Shown: positions 1 through 10,564 of the stretch, one piece after another
Layout of the letters: each line of letters begins with the position of its first letter
Position numbering within the stretch: the first letter of the stretch is position 1
From: Rana temporaria
Lineage: Eukaryota; Chordata; Amphibia; Anura; Ranidae
Assembly: GCF_905171775.1 (NCBI RefSeq)
Contig: NC_053499.1
Span: 82,916,907 to 82,980,906 of the forward strand
DNA length: 64,000 nt
Reading direction: 5' to 3'
The notes under the pieces: generated by a model
The model's input: the letters and a program-made list of their open reading frames with translations, nothing else
Databases searched by the model: none
What the model was told of the DNA's origin: nothing
Position numbers and translations under genes: made by a program

Positions 1-1
1 C

Positions 2-1291
2 AATTATTTTTGGTTCCAAGGGGTTTTCTATTCTCAAATTAGGGGCGTGGCGATGGGGGCTAAATATGCCCCCAGCCTAGCCAATTTATTCATGACCCAG
101 TGGGAAGAGGACGTCGTCTATGCTTTCAGGAGACCCGAGCTTCTCTTATGGGCCAGGTATTTAGACGACGTCCTCTTCCTCTGGAAGGGTGATAGGGAAT
201 CTCTAGATGCTTTTATGATACAGCCGAATGATAACGACCGGGGGATCGTATTATCTTATGAGGCTAGTCCCACTTCAATTCATTTCCTGGATCTGGAGAT
301 CACCACCACCCATGACAGACTGGAATTCAAGACGTATTTTAAACCTACCGACCGGAATGGATACATTCCGGTCGATAGCTGTCATCACCAGAGATGGTTA
401 GAATCTGTCCCACGGAGCCAGTTCCTCCGCCTTAGGAGGAACTGCACCAGGGACAGTGACTTCTATCTTCAGAGTGATATGTTAAAAACTAGATTTCTTG
501 ACAAAGGGTATCGACCTGCACTGGTGGATGATGCCATTAATTCTGTTTCTGCCACGGACAGGGCCTCCCTTCTACAGGTTAAACCCAAGGTGGCCAAACA
601 GGAGAGTTTTAAGTGGTCCTTTTTCACCAGTTATTCCATTCAACATAATGAGATTAGTAAAATCTTAAATCACCACTGGAAAGTTCTTCTTAATGACAGG
701 ATCCTGGGGCCATCACTACCGAATAGAGCTGGCATCATTTTCAGGGGTGCCCGCTCGGTTCAAAGTGACATAGCCCCTAACACTATTGATCCCCCAAAAA
801 AGGTATCTTTCTTTCCCGAGGCTAATGGATTTTATCCATGCCGTTCCTGCAACGTTTGTGTCGCTAATACTATAGTCAGATGTAAAATGGATTCATTCTC
901 TTCAACAGTGACAGGTCGTATATATACAATGAAGCAGTTTACAACTTGCTTTACAAGCTATATTGTTTATCTCATAACATGTCCTTGCAAATCCCAATAT
1001 GTGGGACGGACTATAAGGAATTTTTCTATCAGGGTTAATGAGCATATAGCAAAGATTAAAAAGGGTTGTCCCAAACATACGGTGTCACGGCACTATCTCG
1101 AACACCATCACTCTGATCCCAAGGGATCATTGTTTCAGGTGATTGATAGATTCGTTCCCCATTGGAGAGGTGATTCCAGAATCAGGGGTGTCTCAAGACT
1201 TGAGACTTTTTGGATACACGAGCTCAAGTGCTATACCCCATATGGTATGAACGTCGAATGGGACGTCAATTGTTACATCAACCAGGGGTGA
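2..1291 (+). CDS. Penelope-like element RT plus GIY-YIG endonuclease, 5'-partial
   Basis: The frame is open from base 2 to the TGA at 1289-1291, so the N-terminus lies outside the window. It starts inside the reverse-transcriptase palm, with the PLE-typical AMGAKYAPSLANLFM block followed by the catalytic YLDD at about base 158. FLDLEI and KPTDRNGYIP blocks follow. A cysteine pair (CRSCNVC, near base 838) is the linker zinc motif of PLEs, and YLITCPCKSQYVGRT (near base 961) with IRVNEH is the GIY-YIG nuclease core. Known of the family: PLEs retrotranspose by target-primed reverse transcription using this RT-EN fusion. No stop or frameshift is visible in over 1.2 kb, unlike the other PLE copies here, so this copy is comparatively young. 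The ATG at 53 is internal, not a true start. Confidence 0.92.
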   Translation, partial: NYFWFQGVFYSQIRGVAMGAKYAPSLANLFMTQWEEDVVYAFRRPELLLWARYLDDVLFLWKGDRESLDAFMIQPNDNDRGIVLSYEASPTSIHFLDLEITTTHDRLEFKTYFKPTDRNGYIPVDSCHHQRWLESVPRSQFLRLRRNCTRDSDFYLQSDMLKTRFLDKGYRPALVDDAINSVSATDRASLLQVKPKVAKQESFKWSFFTSYSIQHNEISKILNHHWKVLLNDRILGPSLPNRAGIIFRGARSVQSDIAPNTIDPPKKVSFFPEANGFYPCRSCNVCVANTIVRCKMDSFSSTVTGRIYTMKQFTTCFTSYIVYLITCPCKSQYVGRTIRNFSIRVNEHIAKIKKGCPKHTVSRHYLEHHHSDPKGSLFQVIDRFVPHWRGDSRIRGVSRLETFWIHELKCYTPYGMNVEWDVNCYINQG

Positions 1292-1654
1292 GCACTTTGA
1301 GTTCTTGTATCCATTCTATATAATAATATTTTTTGAATATTTTTTGATATTCCTTATATATTCTTTATATGACCCCATATGTGTTATATTTCATACTCTT
1401 TTCTATGTTTATTTCCATCTGCTATGGATCCATGGAGAGAGTTTCATATATATTTTTTATATTTTAGATTTTTGTTGGGTTTAGGTCTATTCATTTTCAA
1501 CATTTACTAGTGCAGACTCAATGTGGTTGATAATTATTATCCATGTTGCTTCTCCGCCGTAAAGATTACTCTCATTAGTCTTTTGATTTAACACTGTGTC
1601 ATTTGGTGGCCTGCGTTGTCCCAGTCTGGGCGGGACATTCGAGGCCACCGACGT
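1292..1654 (+). other. AT-rich PLE 3' flank, no gene
   Basis: After the PLE stop codon comes roughly 200 bases of T-rich sequence with several TATATT runs, then more mixed sequence up to the MITE at 1655. It is probably the untranslated 3' part of the PLE. I looked for a hammerhead core on both strands and saw none. Confidence 0.4.
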
Positions 1655-2326
1655 AACTCTGAATCTGCGCCATCGTAAGTTTAAGTGTATTCTCAAACTG
1701 AGATACACTTAAACCTAGCTAAGATACGACAGCCTGTGCCGTCGTATCTTAGGGTGCAATATTTAGGCTGGCTGCTAGGTGGCGCTTCAATTGAGTTTGG
1801 CGTAGAATATGTAAATGCCTAGATACGCTGATTCACGAACGTACGTGCGCCCGTCGCAGTAAAGATACGCCGTTTACGTAAGGCGTTTTCCGGCGTAAAG
1901 TTATTCCATCAAATAGTCAATGTTAAGTATGGTCGTCGTTCCCGCGTCGAAATTTCAAAATTTTACGTCGTTTGCGTAAGTCGTCCGTGAATAGGGCTGG
2001 ATGTAATTTACATTCACGTCGAAACCAATACGTCCTTGCGGCGTACTTTGGAGCAATGCACACTGGGATATGTACACGGACGGCGCATGCGCCGTTCGTA
2101 AAAAACATCAATCACGTCGGGTCACCCCCCATTAACATAAAACACGCCCCCTCATCCTCATTTGAATTAGGCACGCTTACGCCGGCCCCATTTACGCTAC
2201 GCCGCCGTAAGTTAGGAGGCAAGTACTTTGTGAATACAGTACTTGCCTCTCTGACTTAAGGCGGCGTATCGTAAATACAATACGCTACGCCGCCTTAAAG
2301 ATGCGGCGCCCTACTTGAATCTGGCT
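1655..2326. mobile_element. Non-autonomous TIR element (GGGCCAGATTC family)
   Basis: The right end reads TTGAATCTGGCT, the degraded inward-facing end of a family whose better copies end GAATCTGGCCC (15308..15995, 21214..21473, 11462..11996). The left end (CTCTGAATCTGCGCC) is divergent. The interior shares strings such as GCGCATGCGCCG, a CATACTTAAC-type block and a CACCTAGC-type block with the other copies, mostly in reverse orientation to 11462..11996. It is CpG-rich and non-coding. The superfamily is inferred as PIF/Harbinger-like from the 3-bp target duplications seen at other copies. Confidence 0.6.
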
Positions 2327-2413
2327 AAAAATCTATTTCTTGTGTGCAGTTGTTTCTTATCCTCATATACTGTCCTGGAGGGATATTAACTAACCAAGGC
2401 CTTAATTGACAGC

Positions 2414-3270
2414 TCATAGTGGAAATGTAGGAATTGCGATTTGTCGCTTTAAAATACGTTTTTTTGTTTCAAAACCCTGTGATGTGTTTCGGTTTCGGAT
2501 CTCCAGGTCCAAGAAATGTATCATATCCTTGCTGACATTCCATGTTAAGCTAATGTTTTGATCATTGTTGTTCATGGATTGGAGTTGGTTTTCCAAGGTA
2601 TCCACGCTCCCCTTCCATATGATTAATAGGTCATCTATAAACTGCCTGTATAGCATGATACTCGGGTCCCTGTTGTATAGGACACCCTCGGCCTCCCACT
2701 TAGCCATGTATAGGTTCGCAACACTCGGGGCGAATTTTGCACCCATCGAGACACCTTTGATCTGCAGGTAGAATGTGTTCTGATATCAGAAAAAATTGTG
2801 TTCCAAACAGAACTCTAAACATTTAAAAAAAAATCTACGTTGATTCTTTTTCACATCACTATTGTTTTTCAGAGCCCACTTTACTTCCCCCATAGCCCCT
2901 TGGTGATCGATATTAGTATAAAGAGACGCAACATCTCCTGTTGCCATCACCATATCGTCATTAGCTGTGCATTCTTTTAACAACTGCAAGGTATGTTTAG
3001 TATTTAAGAAAGCGTGTGTATTCCTCACTAAAAGCCTTTTATTTCTGCTGTTGGTAAATACTGATAACCATGGAACTATTTTTTTCAGAATCATTTTATT
3101 GTTTCAGTATAGATTTCAAGTGAATTACACTTTCTTATCTACTTGTTCATTCTCGTTCAATAACCCAGAAAACATTGAAGTCAGAAGGCCAGTAGGGCAG
3201 CCAATCCATTCAGAAGATTGGCAATATAAACTTACATATTTCACTTGTTTCTTGTTCACTTGGAACAAGT
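2414..3270 (-). pseudogene. Decayed Penelope-like RT fragment
   Basis: Read on the - strand, 3094..2786 encodes the RT fingers and palm (DVASLYTNIDHQGA, then LEFCLEHNFF). After a frameshift, 2746..2414 encodes MGAKFAPSVANLYMAKWEAE and the catalytic YRQFIDDLLIIW, then FLDLEI, and degenerates at its end. Upstream, 3270..3095 carries a frame-shifted remnant of the conserved GRPIVSG-type block. The GIY-YIG domain is absent, so the copy is truncated at both ends. It is a different, older PLE from the open frame at the window start and lies in the opposite orientation. Confidence 0.85.
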
Positions 3271-3279
3271 TTCTTTTAA

Positions 3280-4120
3280 CCACTTAAGGACCGGAAGGAT
3301 ATGCCTCCTTAATGATCAGGCTATTTTTTGGCGATACGGCACTGTGTCGCTTTAACTGACAATTGCGTGTTTGTGCTTTCTTTTGGTTGTATTTGATCAC
3401 CTCTGTGGTTTTTATTATATGTGCTATAAACAAAAAAAAGACTGAAATTTTTGAAAAAAAAAAAATGTTTTACTTTTTGCTATAATAATTACCCCCCCCC
3501 CCCCCAAAAAAAAAAAATCTTCATCAGTTTAGGCCAATATGTATTCTACTACATAATTTTTGGTAAAAAAAATAATTGCAACAAGTGTATATTGATTGGT
3601 TTGCGCAAAAGTCTACAAAATAGGGAATAGATTTATGGCATTTTTATTATTACTATTTTTTTACTAGAAATGACGGTGATCAGTGATTTTTAGCGGGACT
3701 GCGACATTGCGGCGGACAGATCAGACACTTTTTTGGGACCAGTGACATTTATACAGCAATCAGTGCTATAAAAATGCACTGATTACTGTATAAATTACAC
3801 TGGCAGGGAAGGGGTTAACACTAGGGGGTTCTCAAGGGCTTAAATGTGTTCCCTGGGAGGTGTTTCTAACTGTGGGGGGAGTAGACTGACAGGGAGTAGA
3901 GAGAGATCGCTGTTCCTAATGACTAGGAACAGACATTCTCACTCTACTCCTCTTTGTTTACACTGGCAGATCCCCGTTCTGCCTCTGTGGTGCGACTGCT
4001 GATTGGCTCCCCTTACTAGCACCCGAGATCGCCGTGTACACGCCTGATGTACAATGATGGCGATTCGTGCAGCCGAGCCAACCTGCCACAGTACAACTCC
4101 GGCGGCTGGTCGGCAAGCGG
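3280..4120. mobile_element. TTAA-flanked non-autonomous element, copy 1
   Basis: It begins CCACTTAAGGACC directly after TTAA (3276-3279) and ends GGTCGGCAAGCGG directly before TTAA (4121-4124), so it is bounded by a TTAA duplication with imperfect terminal inverted repeats. The same interior (GTATTTGATCACCTCTG, GCGCAAAAGT, GGCATTTTTATTATT, GCGGACA) recurs at 18160..19004. TTAA target choice is characteristic of piggyBac transposons, so a piggyBac-type MITE is the best inference. It contains no coding sequence. Confidence 0.65.
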
Positions 4121-4320
4121 TTAAAGCAAATTTTTAAAAGCTGATCTTCAGTGCTATGCAGGTGGAGTAAAAAATGATGCATGCTAGTGAACTTATTGAA
4201 GGGCTATACCACCAAAAAAATAATAATACTAATAATAACGGTGGAGACAACCACTTTGATGTGTTTTGCTTACTGCTAAGCTTTATAGAAATGAAGCACA
4301 CATTGGGGTTGATTTAATAA

Positions 4321-4820
4321 AACTGGAGAAGACTTCTGGGTCACGCTACCCCTGCCGCTCATCTGCCTGTAATTCCGGCTCCGCCACTCATCCCACGCAG
4401 ATCATTGCCAAATACTTGAATTATGCTGATAAAGCTGCCATCCTACAGAAATATCGTCAAACTAGATGTCTCCAAATTGATGGGGTTAAAATTCTCATAT
4501 TCGCTGACTACTTGATAGATGTCTCCAAAAAACGGAAAGCCTTCCAGCATATCTGCTCGACCCTCTACCCACGCCAAGTGAAATTCACGCTGGCTTTCCC
4601 AGCTACCCTGCGCCTTAAGGCACCTAATGGTGATCAACTTACCTTCCAGGACCCTTCGGAGGTTGAAAAATTCCTGCACTCTATGCACATGGATATACAA
4701 TCCGCCTCTCAAGCTAAGGCGACCTCAATCTCCAGATCCCTGGAGCAACGCAGCCCTCGCAAAGACTCCCCCAAACGCCTCAAACCCTTAGGGCCGCAAG
4801 TCGACCATATCCCTCGGTGA
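4321..4820 (+). pseudogene. L1 ORF1 C-terminal fragment
   Basis: An open stretch ending at the TGA at 4818-4820 encodes the C-terminal domain of an L1 ORF1 nucleic-acid chaperone: IIAKYLNYADKAAILQKYR, then QIDGVKILIFADY and KRKAFQHICSTLYPRQVKFTLAFPATLRL. The coiled coil and RRM parts are missing, so the LINE is 5'-truncated. A spacer of about 570 bases (4821-5387) without convincing coding separates it from ORF2. ORF1p of this clade trimerises and coats LINE RNA; this remnant lacks the trimerisation part. Confidence 0.82.
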
Positions 4821-5387
4821 CTCTGGTAACGTGGCCCTTGACCACTATGGTAACTCTATGGTACACGTAGACCACGGTACCGCATTGCATACGCTGTCGC
4901 ACCCCCTCATGCTCTTGTTGCTTATTATTTTTCTTTACTCTTATCTGGGTCATATCTTTCTCAGGTGTTAATTCACATATTTTCATCGCTATTTGCACCA
5001 TGGGCCCCCTACACCAGCTCTGCTTACCCTCGCTTGCCTGTGGTCAATACCCACCACACTGTTTTCCTGTACCTGTGACCATATAATCCTGTCAAAGGTT
5101 CAGGGGTTGGGAGCTGGCTTTCACTGGGTCCCCATGAGGAAAAAAGCGAAGTCCTCTGTTTATTTTATTTGTTATGTTAGTTTGTATGGTTGTGTTACCA
5201 TTTTCCTATGTTTTTTAACCTGCACTTCTTTCCTTCCGCATAGCGTCCCTTGCATACCCACATGCCACATAACAAACCACCCGGGAACTATGATTTTCCT
5301 GCCTCAAGAGTGTCAGTCCCCCCACACTTGATTTCGGCTCATAAAGTTACTTCATCCGCACACTTCCACAAACTTTCCACCCCCCCC

Positions 5388-6861
5388 ATGAGAATCGTCT
5401 CATGGAATGTAAAGGGGCTTCGGTCCCCTATCAAGTGACTTAAGATCTTAAGACATCTTAAGAGACTCAAAATGGACATAGCTCTACTCCAGGAAACGCA
5501 CCTGACTTTCATCGCATGCAAAAACTGTGGATGGGTTCAGTTCTAGGATTGGCCGCAAGGCCGGGGTTATCATTTTGGTACACAAACGTCTTCCTTGCAA
5601 AATACTCTCGACTACCGCAGATGACCAGGGTAGATTTCTCACTGTACATGTCCAAATTGGTGACAGAGATTTTATGGTCTCCAATGTCTATGCACCCAAT
5701 ACCTCTGGTAAACAATTTCTGGGAGACCGGTCTTCCAAACTCCTACAACACCCCCTCAAACCACATATTGTCGGAGGTGACTTCAACTCTACCTTGCACA
5801 TAGAACCACATCAAACACTGATCAAACTCAGTTAGCCTCTACCATGGACTTCCTCCATTTCACTGACCGGTGGTGACTTTCTCACCCCCTAGACAGAGAG
5901 TACACATTTTACTCCATCCCCCACAAGGTATTTACGAGAATCGATTTCTTATTCGGTAGGGACAATGTGATCCCTTGGATCTCAGAAACTGAAATACATG
6001 AAATAGCTATTTCGGACCACGCTCCAATCTCTATTACCTTAAAAGACATGGCTCCTAATTTTACTGCTCGTTTTTGGCACTTCCCATCTTACCTATACAA
6101 AAATGCAAACTATGGACTTCCAGACTTGTATAGATGGGGCATGGAGGGAGTACGCTGAAGCGAACTCCGCCCAGGTCTCTAACCCCAATCTGTACTGGGA
6201 TGCCGGAAAGGCGTATTTACGGGGAATAATCATATCTTATGCTTCCTCCTACAAAAAGCATTCCCTGGCCAACTACAAGGCAGCCAGCTTCCGACTCAAA
6301 AAAGCACAACTTACCCTGGCTGCTTTAGATTTCACTAGAAATAGAGAGGACTGGTGCAACGCCAAAAATGACTTTGGCACTTGGGCTGACATTATGGAAC
6401 TTACTAAACAAGCCCATGTCGACGCACACCTCCATAAGTTTGGGAATAAAAGGGGCAAGCTCCTAGCTAGACTATGCAAAGGCCCATACAAACCTACACA
6501 CATCACATCCCTCCGGGACTCTTCCGGTTCCATCAAAAAGACGCCGCAAGAGGTTAATAAAATAATGCATTCGTCCCCCTTATATGCAAAAGATTCCATT
6601 GACCTCAGCATTGCCGACAGATTTTTAGACAAAGCCAAACTCCCTTTAGCCACTTCTTCCCAGCTTCAGACACTAAACGAGCCTATATCCTCCTCGGAGG
6701 TCTCCTCTGCCATCAACCATACTGCCCTTGGCAAGGCCCCAGGCCCCGACGGCCTCTCAGGAGAATTCTATAGGACCCTCCATAAGACCCTCGAACCTGT
6801 CCTCCTCGACGTATATAATCACATTTGGAAAGGTAGACACTACCTTCCCTCTGGTAACTAA
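5388..6861 (+). pseudogene. L1 ORF2, endonuclease and start of RT (decayed)
   Basis: ATG 5388 opens the APE-type endonuclease (MRIVSWNVKGLRSP, then LLQETHLT). The frame breaks soon after at a TGA and by frameshift. The fold continues in other frames as NVYAPNTSGK, HIVGGDFNSTL and AISDHAPISITL, which carry the N, D and SDH catalytic motifs. From 6103 to 6861 one frame reads through the linker into ALGKAPGPDGLSGEFY, the first RT block. The coding is then interrupted by the foldback element at 6873. At least three disabling lesions are visible before the insertion. Confidence 0.85.
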
Positions 6862-6872
6862 GCCATTGTAAA

Positions 6873-8545
6873 GTGACAAGTGCTTTTGCGCTAAACAGGG
6901 ACCCTTAATAAATAATAATCCTAAACAAAATTACAGTGCAGCAAAACCTAAAAGTGTTTACAGTACACAAAATGCAGAAATGAATAAAATGGGGTTCTGC
7001 ACAACATCTCACACAGACATGGTAAGTGAAAAAATGTGTGAATACAATAAATTAATAAAATAATTTAAATAATAAAACAAGAGGGCTCACAAGCTCAATT
7101 ATACTGAGTGAATGGAATGATAAATCAACAAATAAATAAATATAATATGAGAGCTACCAAGCTCAATGAGTGGATGAATCAAAAAAAAATATATCTCACA
7201 AAGTCCCAAAATATGTGAATAAATAAGTGATAACATCACAAAAAGAATGATAAAGTGATAAGTGCCAAATAGTCCTATATTCAATGAAATCAAGAGGCTT
7301 CCCAAATGGAACTGCTGATGTTGCCGAATTTCCACTTAATGAGAACATTTCGGATTCTACATTATTCTCAGTATAAAGTGTGGAGCATGGTCTCATTAGA
7401 GATGGTATAGGGTGGCCCTTAGTGGTTGCTCCTCCCTTTTAACTGTGGAAATAGATTTATTTTAATATTTTTTTATAGATCTGCCATATATATATCCGGT
7501 TTTAAAGGCCTTTTTTATATATAAAATCTGTTTTTTATGTGATATTTTGGCCCATTGTGCAGCTCTATGGAATATATGCCAGTTCAATGCTGCTCCTTTA
7601 GATTTAATCAGGTTGAGACGTTTATCTCAGTGATTTGTATCACTTTGCATTGTAATGAATGGGCAAAGCATATACAGCACTGTGGACTCCAACAAAATGG
7701 CCGCGATACTATTTCCGGTTTTCGGATATATTGTATAAACAATACCCTTACCGCCAATCAGATTCCCCAGATGAAGACACGTGATTCCGTGTCGTAATGC
7801 GTAGGGATTGGACGGACGGACGTACACCTGGAGTGACGTAAGCTGGCGCCGTGGACGCCGCTCGTTTTTAAATTTGCTGCACGATCTTTTATTATTGTTT
7901 TGATGTAAGCACAGGTTTTTTCAACATTAAAATACCCCTGAGCCTTACAGTATTTCACGATTGGAGCCTCCTTTTGTTCCCTCTTTTTTATATTGGTCCG
8001 AGCATTGCCTGGATTAGCTGAGGGACGTGTATCTGTGGTTCAGGAGGACTGGCTGAGATTATTCATAGAAGATTGCCACTGAGGCTCATATTGAATGCCC
8101 CTTACTAATGATCTTGAGGTAAGAGTCCTGTGAGCCTAGGGAGGGATGTGTGCATGCATCGGTCAACAACCCCTATCTCATTAAGTGGAAATTCGGCAAC
8201 ATCAACAGTTCCATTTGGGCAGCCTCTTGATTTCATTGAATATAGGACTATTTGGCACTTATCACTTTATCATTCTTTTTGTGATATTATCACTTATTTA
8301 TTCACATATTTTGGGACTTTGTGAGATATATATGTTTTTGATTCATCCACTCATTGAGCTTGTTAGCTCTCATATTATATTTATTTATTTATTTGTTGAT
8401 TTATCATTCCATTCACTCAGTATTATTGAGCTTGTGAGCCCTCTTGTTTTATTATTTAAATTATTTTATTAATTTATTGTATTCACACATTTTTTCACTT
8501 ACCATGTCTGTGTGAGATGTTGCGCAGAACCCCATTTTATTCATT
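6873..8545. mobile_element. Foldback retroelement with ~365-bp inverted arms
   Basis: Inserted in L1 ORF2 and flanked by the identical 14-mer TAAGCCATTGTAAA at 6859-6872 and 8546-8559; removing it restores the RT order. Long inverted arms run 6979..7343 and 8178..8545 and look nearly identical. About 105 unpaired bases lie left of the left arm. The 834-bp centre is non-coding and carries a hammerhead-like fold at 7754..7811. A 14-bp target duplication fits target-primed reverse transcription rather than a cut-and-paste transposase. Inverted duplicated termini and hammerhead motifs are known from PLE terminal repeats and from retrozymes, so a non-autonomous PLE derivative is the favoured inference. 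Confidence 0.75.
7754..7811 (+). ncRNA. Hammerhead ribozyme-like motif (type I, short stem III)
   Basis: Stem I is CCAAT/ATTGG plus CCC/GGG with a 6-base bulge on the 5' side. The core CAGATGA (7768-7774) stands for consensus CUGANGA. Stem II is GACACG/CGTGTC (7776-7781 with 7788-7793). GTAA (7794-7797) stands for GAAA. A two-pair stem III follows with loop GC, and the cleavage triplet would be GTA (7801-7803). Order and spacing match the minimal hammerheads of PLEs and retrozymes. Two core substitutions make self-cleavage doubtful for this copy. Confidence 0.6.
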
Positions 8546-8559
8546 TAAGCCATTGTAAA

Positions 8560-10564
8560 ACTGATTTCGAAGAAAGGGAAGGACCCATTAGACCCTGGTT
8601 CTTATAGACCCATTTCTCTCTTGAATTTGGATGTTAAAATTCTATCTAAAATAATTGCCACCAGACTTGCTAATATCATTCCCTCCTTAATACACCCAGC
8701 GCAGTCAGGTTTGGTAAAAAGAAGGACAGCCTCGCTTAACATCCGCAAGGTATTACTGGTATTAGACCATGCGATTCAACACAGGGGAGGGGATTTTGCC
8801 ATTGTCACTCTAGACACAGAGAAAGCTTTAGACAACGTCAGCTTTGATTGGCTTGCGCTAGTTCTCTCAAAAATGGGCCTCACAGGTCCTTTTTTCCATC
8901 TTATTAAATCTATGTACACTGCTCCCGCGCCCAGGCTGGTAGTGGTGGATCTCCTCTCCGACGAATTCCGTCTCTTCAAAGGTACTAGGCAGGGTTGCCC
9001 TCTATCTCCCCTGTTCTTCAACTTGGCACTGGAGCCTTTATCCAGATTTTTAAACTCTGAGGCTTCGTTACATGGAATTCACCTGGGTGACCATGAGCTG
9101 AGATCTGCCCTGTTTGCAGATGATGTACTCATGTTCACCAGCAACCCAATCTTAGACATGACCACTATTAAAAATCTCTTTGATAACTTCAGATTATGCT
9201 CAGGTCTGTGTATAAATTATAATAGAAGCAAGATTTGTCCACTAGGTTCCACCCTAAACCCTCCCTGGGCTGCACTCTCACACTTTACCATAGCTAAATC
9301 TCATATTGCCTACCTAGGTGTCAAGATTGGTAAACTTCCTTCCTCTTTATACACTTTAAACTACCCTCCTCTGATAAACAAAATTGTACTGGAACTCCAG
9401 AACTGGATGGATCTGCCTCTCTCGTTACTGGGAAGATGCCATCTCTTCAAAATTGTAGTCTTTGCACGGCTGCTCTATCCGCTCCAAACAATTCCTTTAC
9501 TCATAAAACACAGAGACATTCAGTTACTGAACAAAGTCATGTCCAAATTTATCTGGAGGCAGAAGAGGCCTCGCATAGCCATGACTAAGATGCATTTTCC
9601 CAGGGGCGAGGGTGGCACTGGTTTGCCTAATATTAGGATATATAATCTAGCTTGTTTGTTGAGGATAGGTCTTGACTGGATACAACAATCTTCTAGATAC
9701 TAAAATTTTCTTCTTGAATCGGCAATAGCTCATCCCTATTCTTTAGTGGCACTATTGCATTCTCCATGTAAATCCATCCGCCTAGACTTACAACATAATT
9801 TACTCCTGCGGTACACCGTTAGAGCATGGAGAGAAGCATGGAGAGAAACACGGAAATGCGAGAAACTCTATCCCTTCTTATCCAGACACACACCTATTCA
9901 AGGCAATCCCTGTTTCTCCCCGGGATTGGACTGCCACATTTATGACTTATGGGCTAAGAATGGACTCAAACACTTTTTCTCCCTTTGTGATATGGACTCC
10001 GGTCAACCATTGGTGTTTTCAGCCATAGCCAGTAAATTTTCCTTACTGAATGCTTACTTATTCTACTTTTGGCAATGCACCAACTTTATACGTGCCTCTT
10101 GCAGGGAAGGAAGCAACAGATTTAAAGCATCCATCACCGACGGCCTTCTACAGTCTGGCTCTAACACTATCTCTTGTATCTATAAACCCTTGCTTTGTAA
10201 GATTACCCCCCCCCCCCCTAGCATCCTCGTCTGTTTCACACTGGGGCAAAGACTTTCCAGATCCGGAACTAACCGACAAACTCTTACAAGGATACATCAA
10301 ACTCACCAAACTGATACCCTGCGAACACCGGAGAGAAACCCAGATGAAAATATTACATTGTGCGTACATTCCTTTCCTCAAGGACAAAACTAACCCCCAG
10401 TCTACTCTTTGTCCACTTTGTAACCAACCAAAACCTACTCTAACTCCCTGCTTCTGGTCCTGTTCATTCATCTCTTCCTCCTGGCAGCAAGTCATTTCTT
10501 TCAACGTGGGAGTCACCCTGTTGCACCTCCCCAAAGACTCCCTACTTCTGATCTTTGGCTACTG
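8560..10564 (+). pseudogene. L1 ORF2, reverse transcriptase and C-terminal region
   Basis: This continues the ORF2 interrupted at 6861. The RT reads SYRPISLLNLDVKILSKII, then AQSGLVKRRT, QGCPLSPLFFNLALEPL and the catalytic box LFADDVLMF (FADD in place of the usual YADD; also known in active L1-like RTs). A TAA at 9701-9703 breaks the frame, but coding resumes in phase. A run of 12 C at about 10207 shifts the frame in the thumb/C-terminal region. Beyond it, CPLCNQPKPTLTPCFWSC resembles the L1 C-terminal cysteine motif. The LINE has no visible poly-A tail here because the sequence jumps into a duplicate at 10565. Confidence 0.85.
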
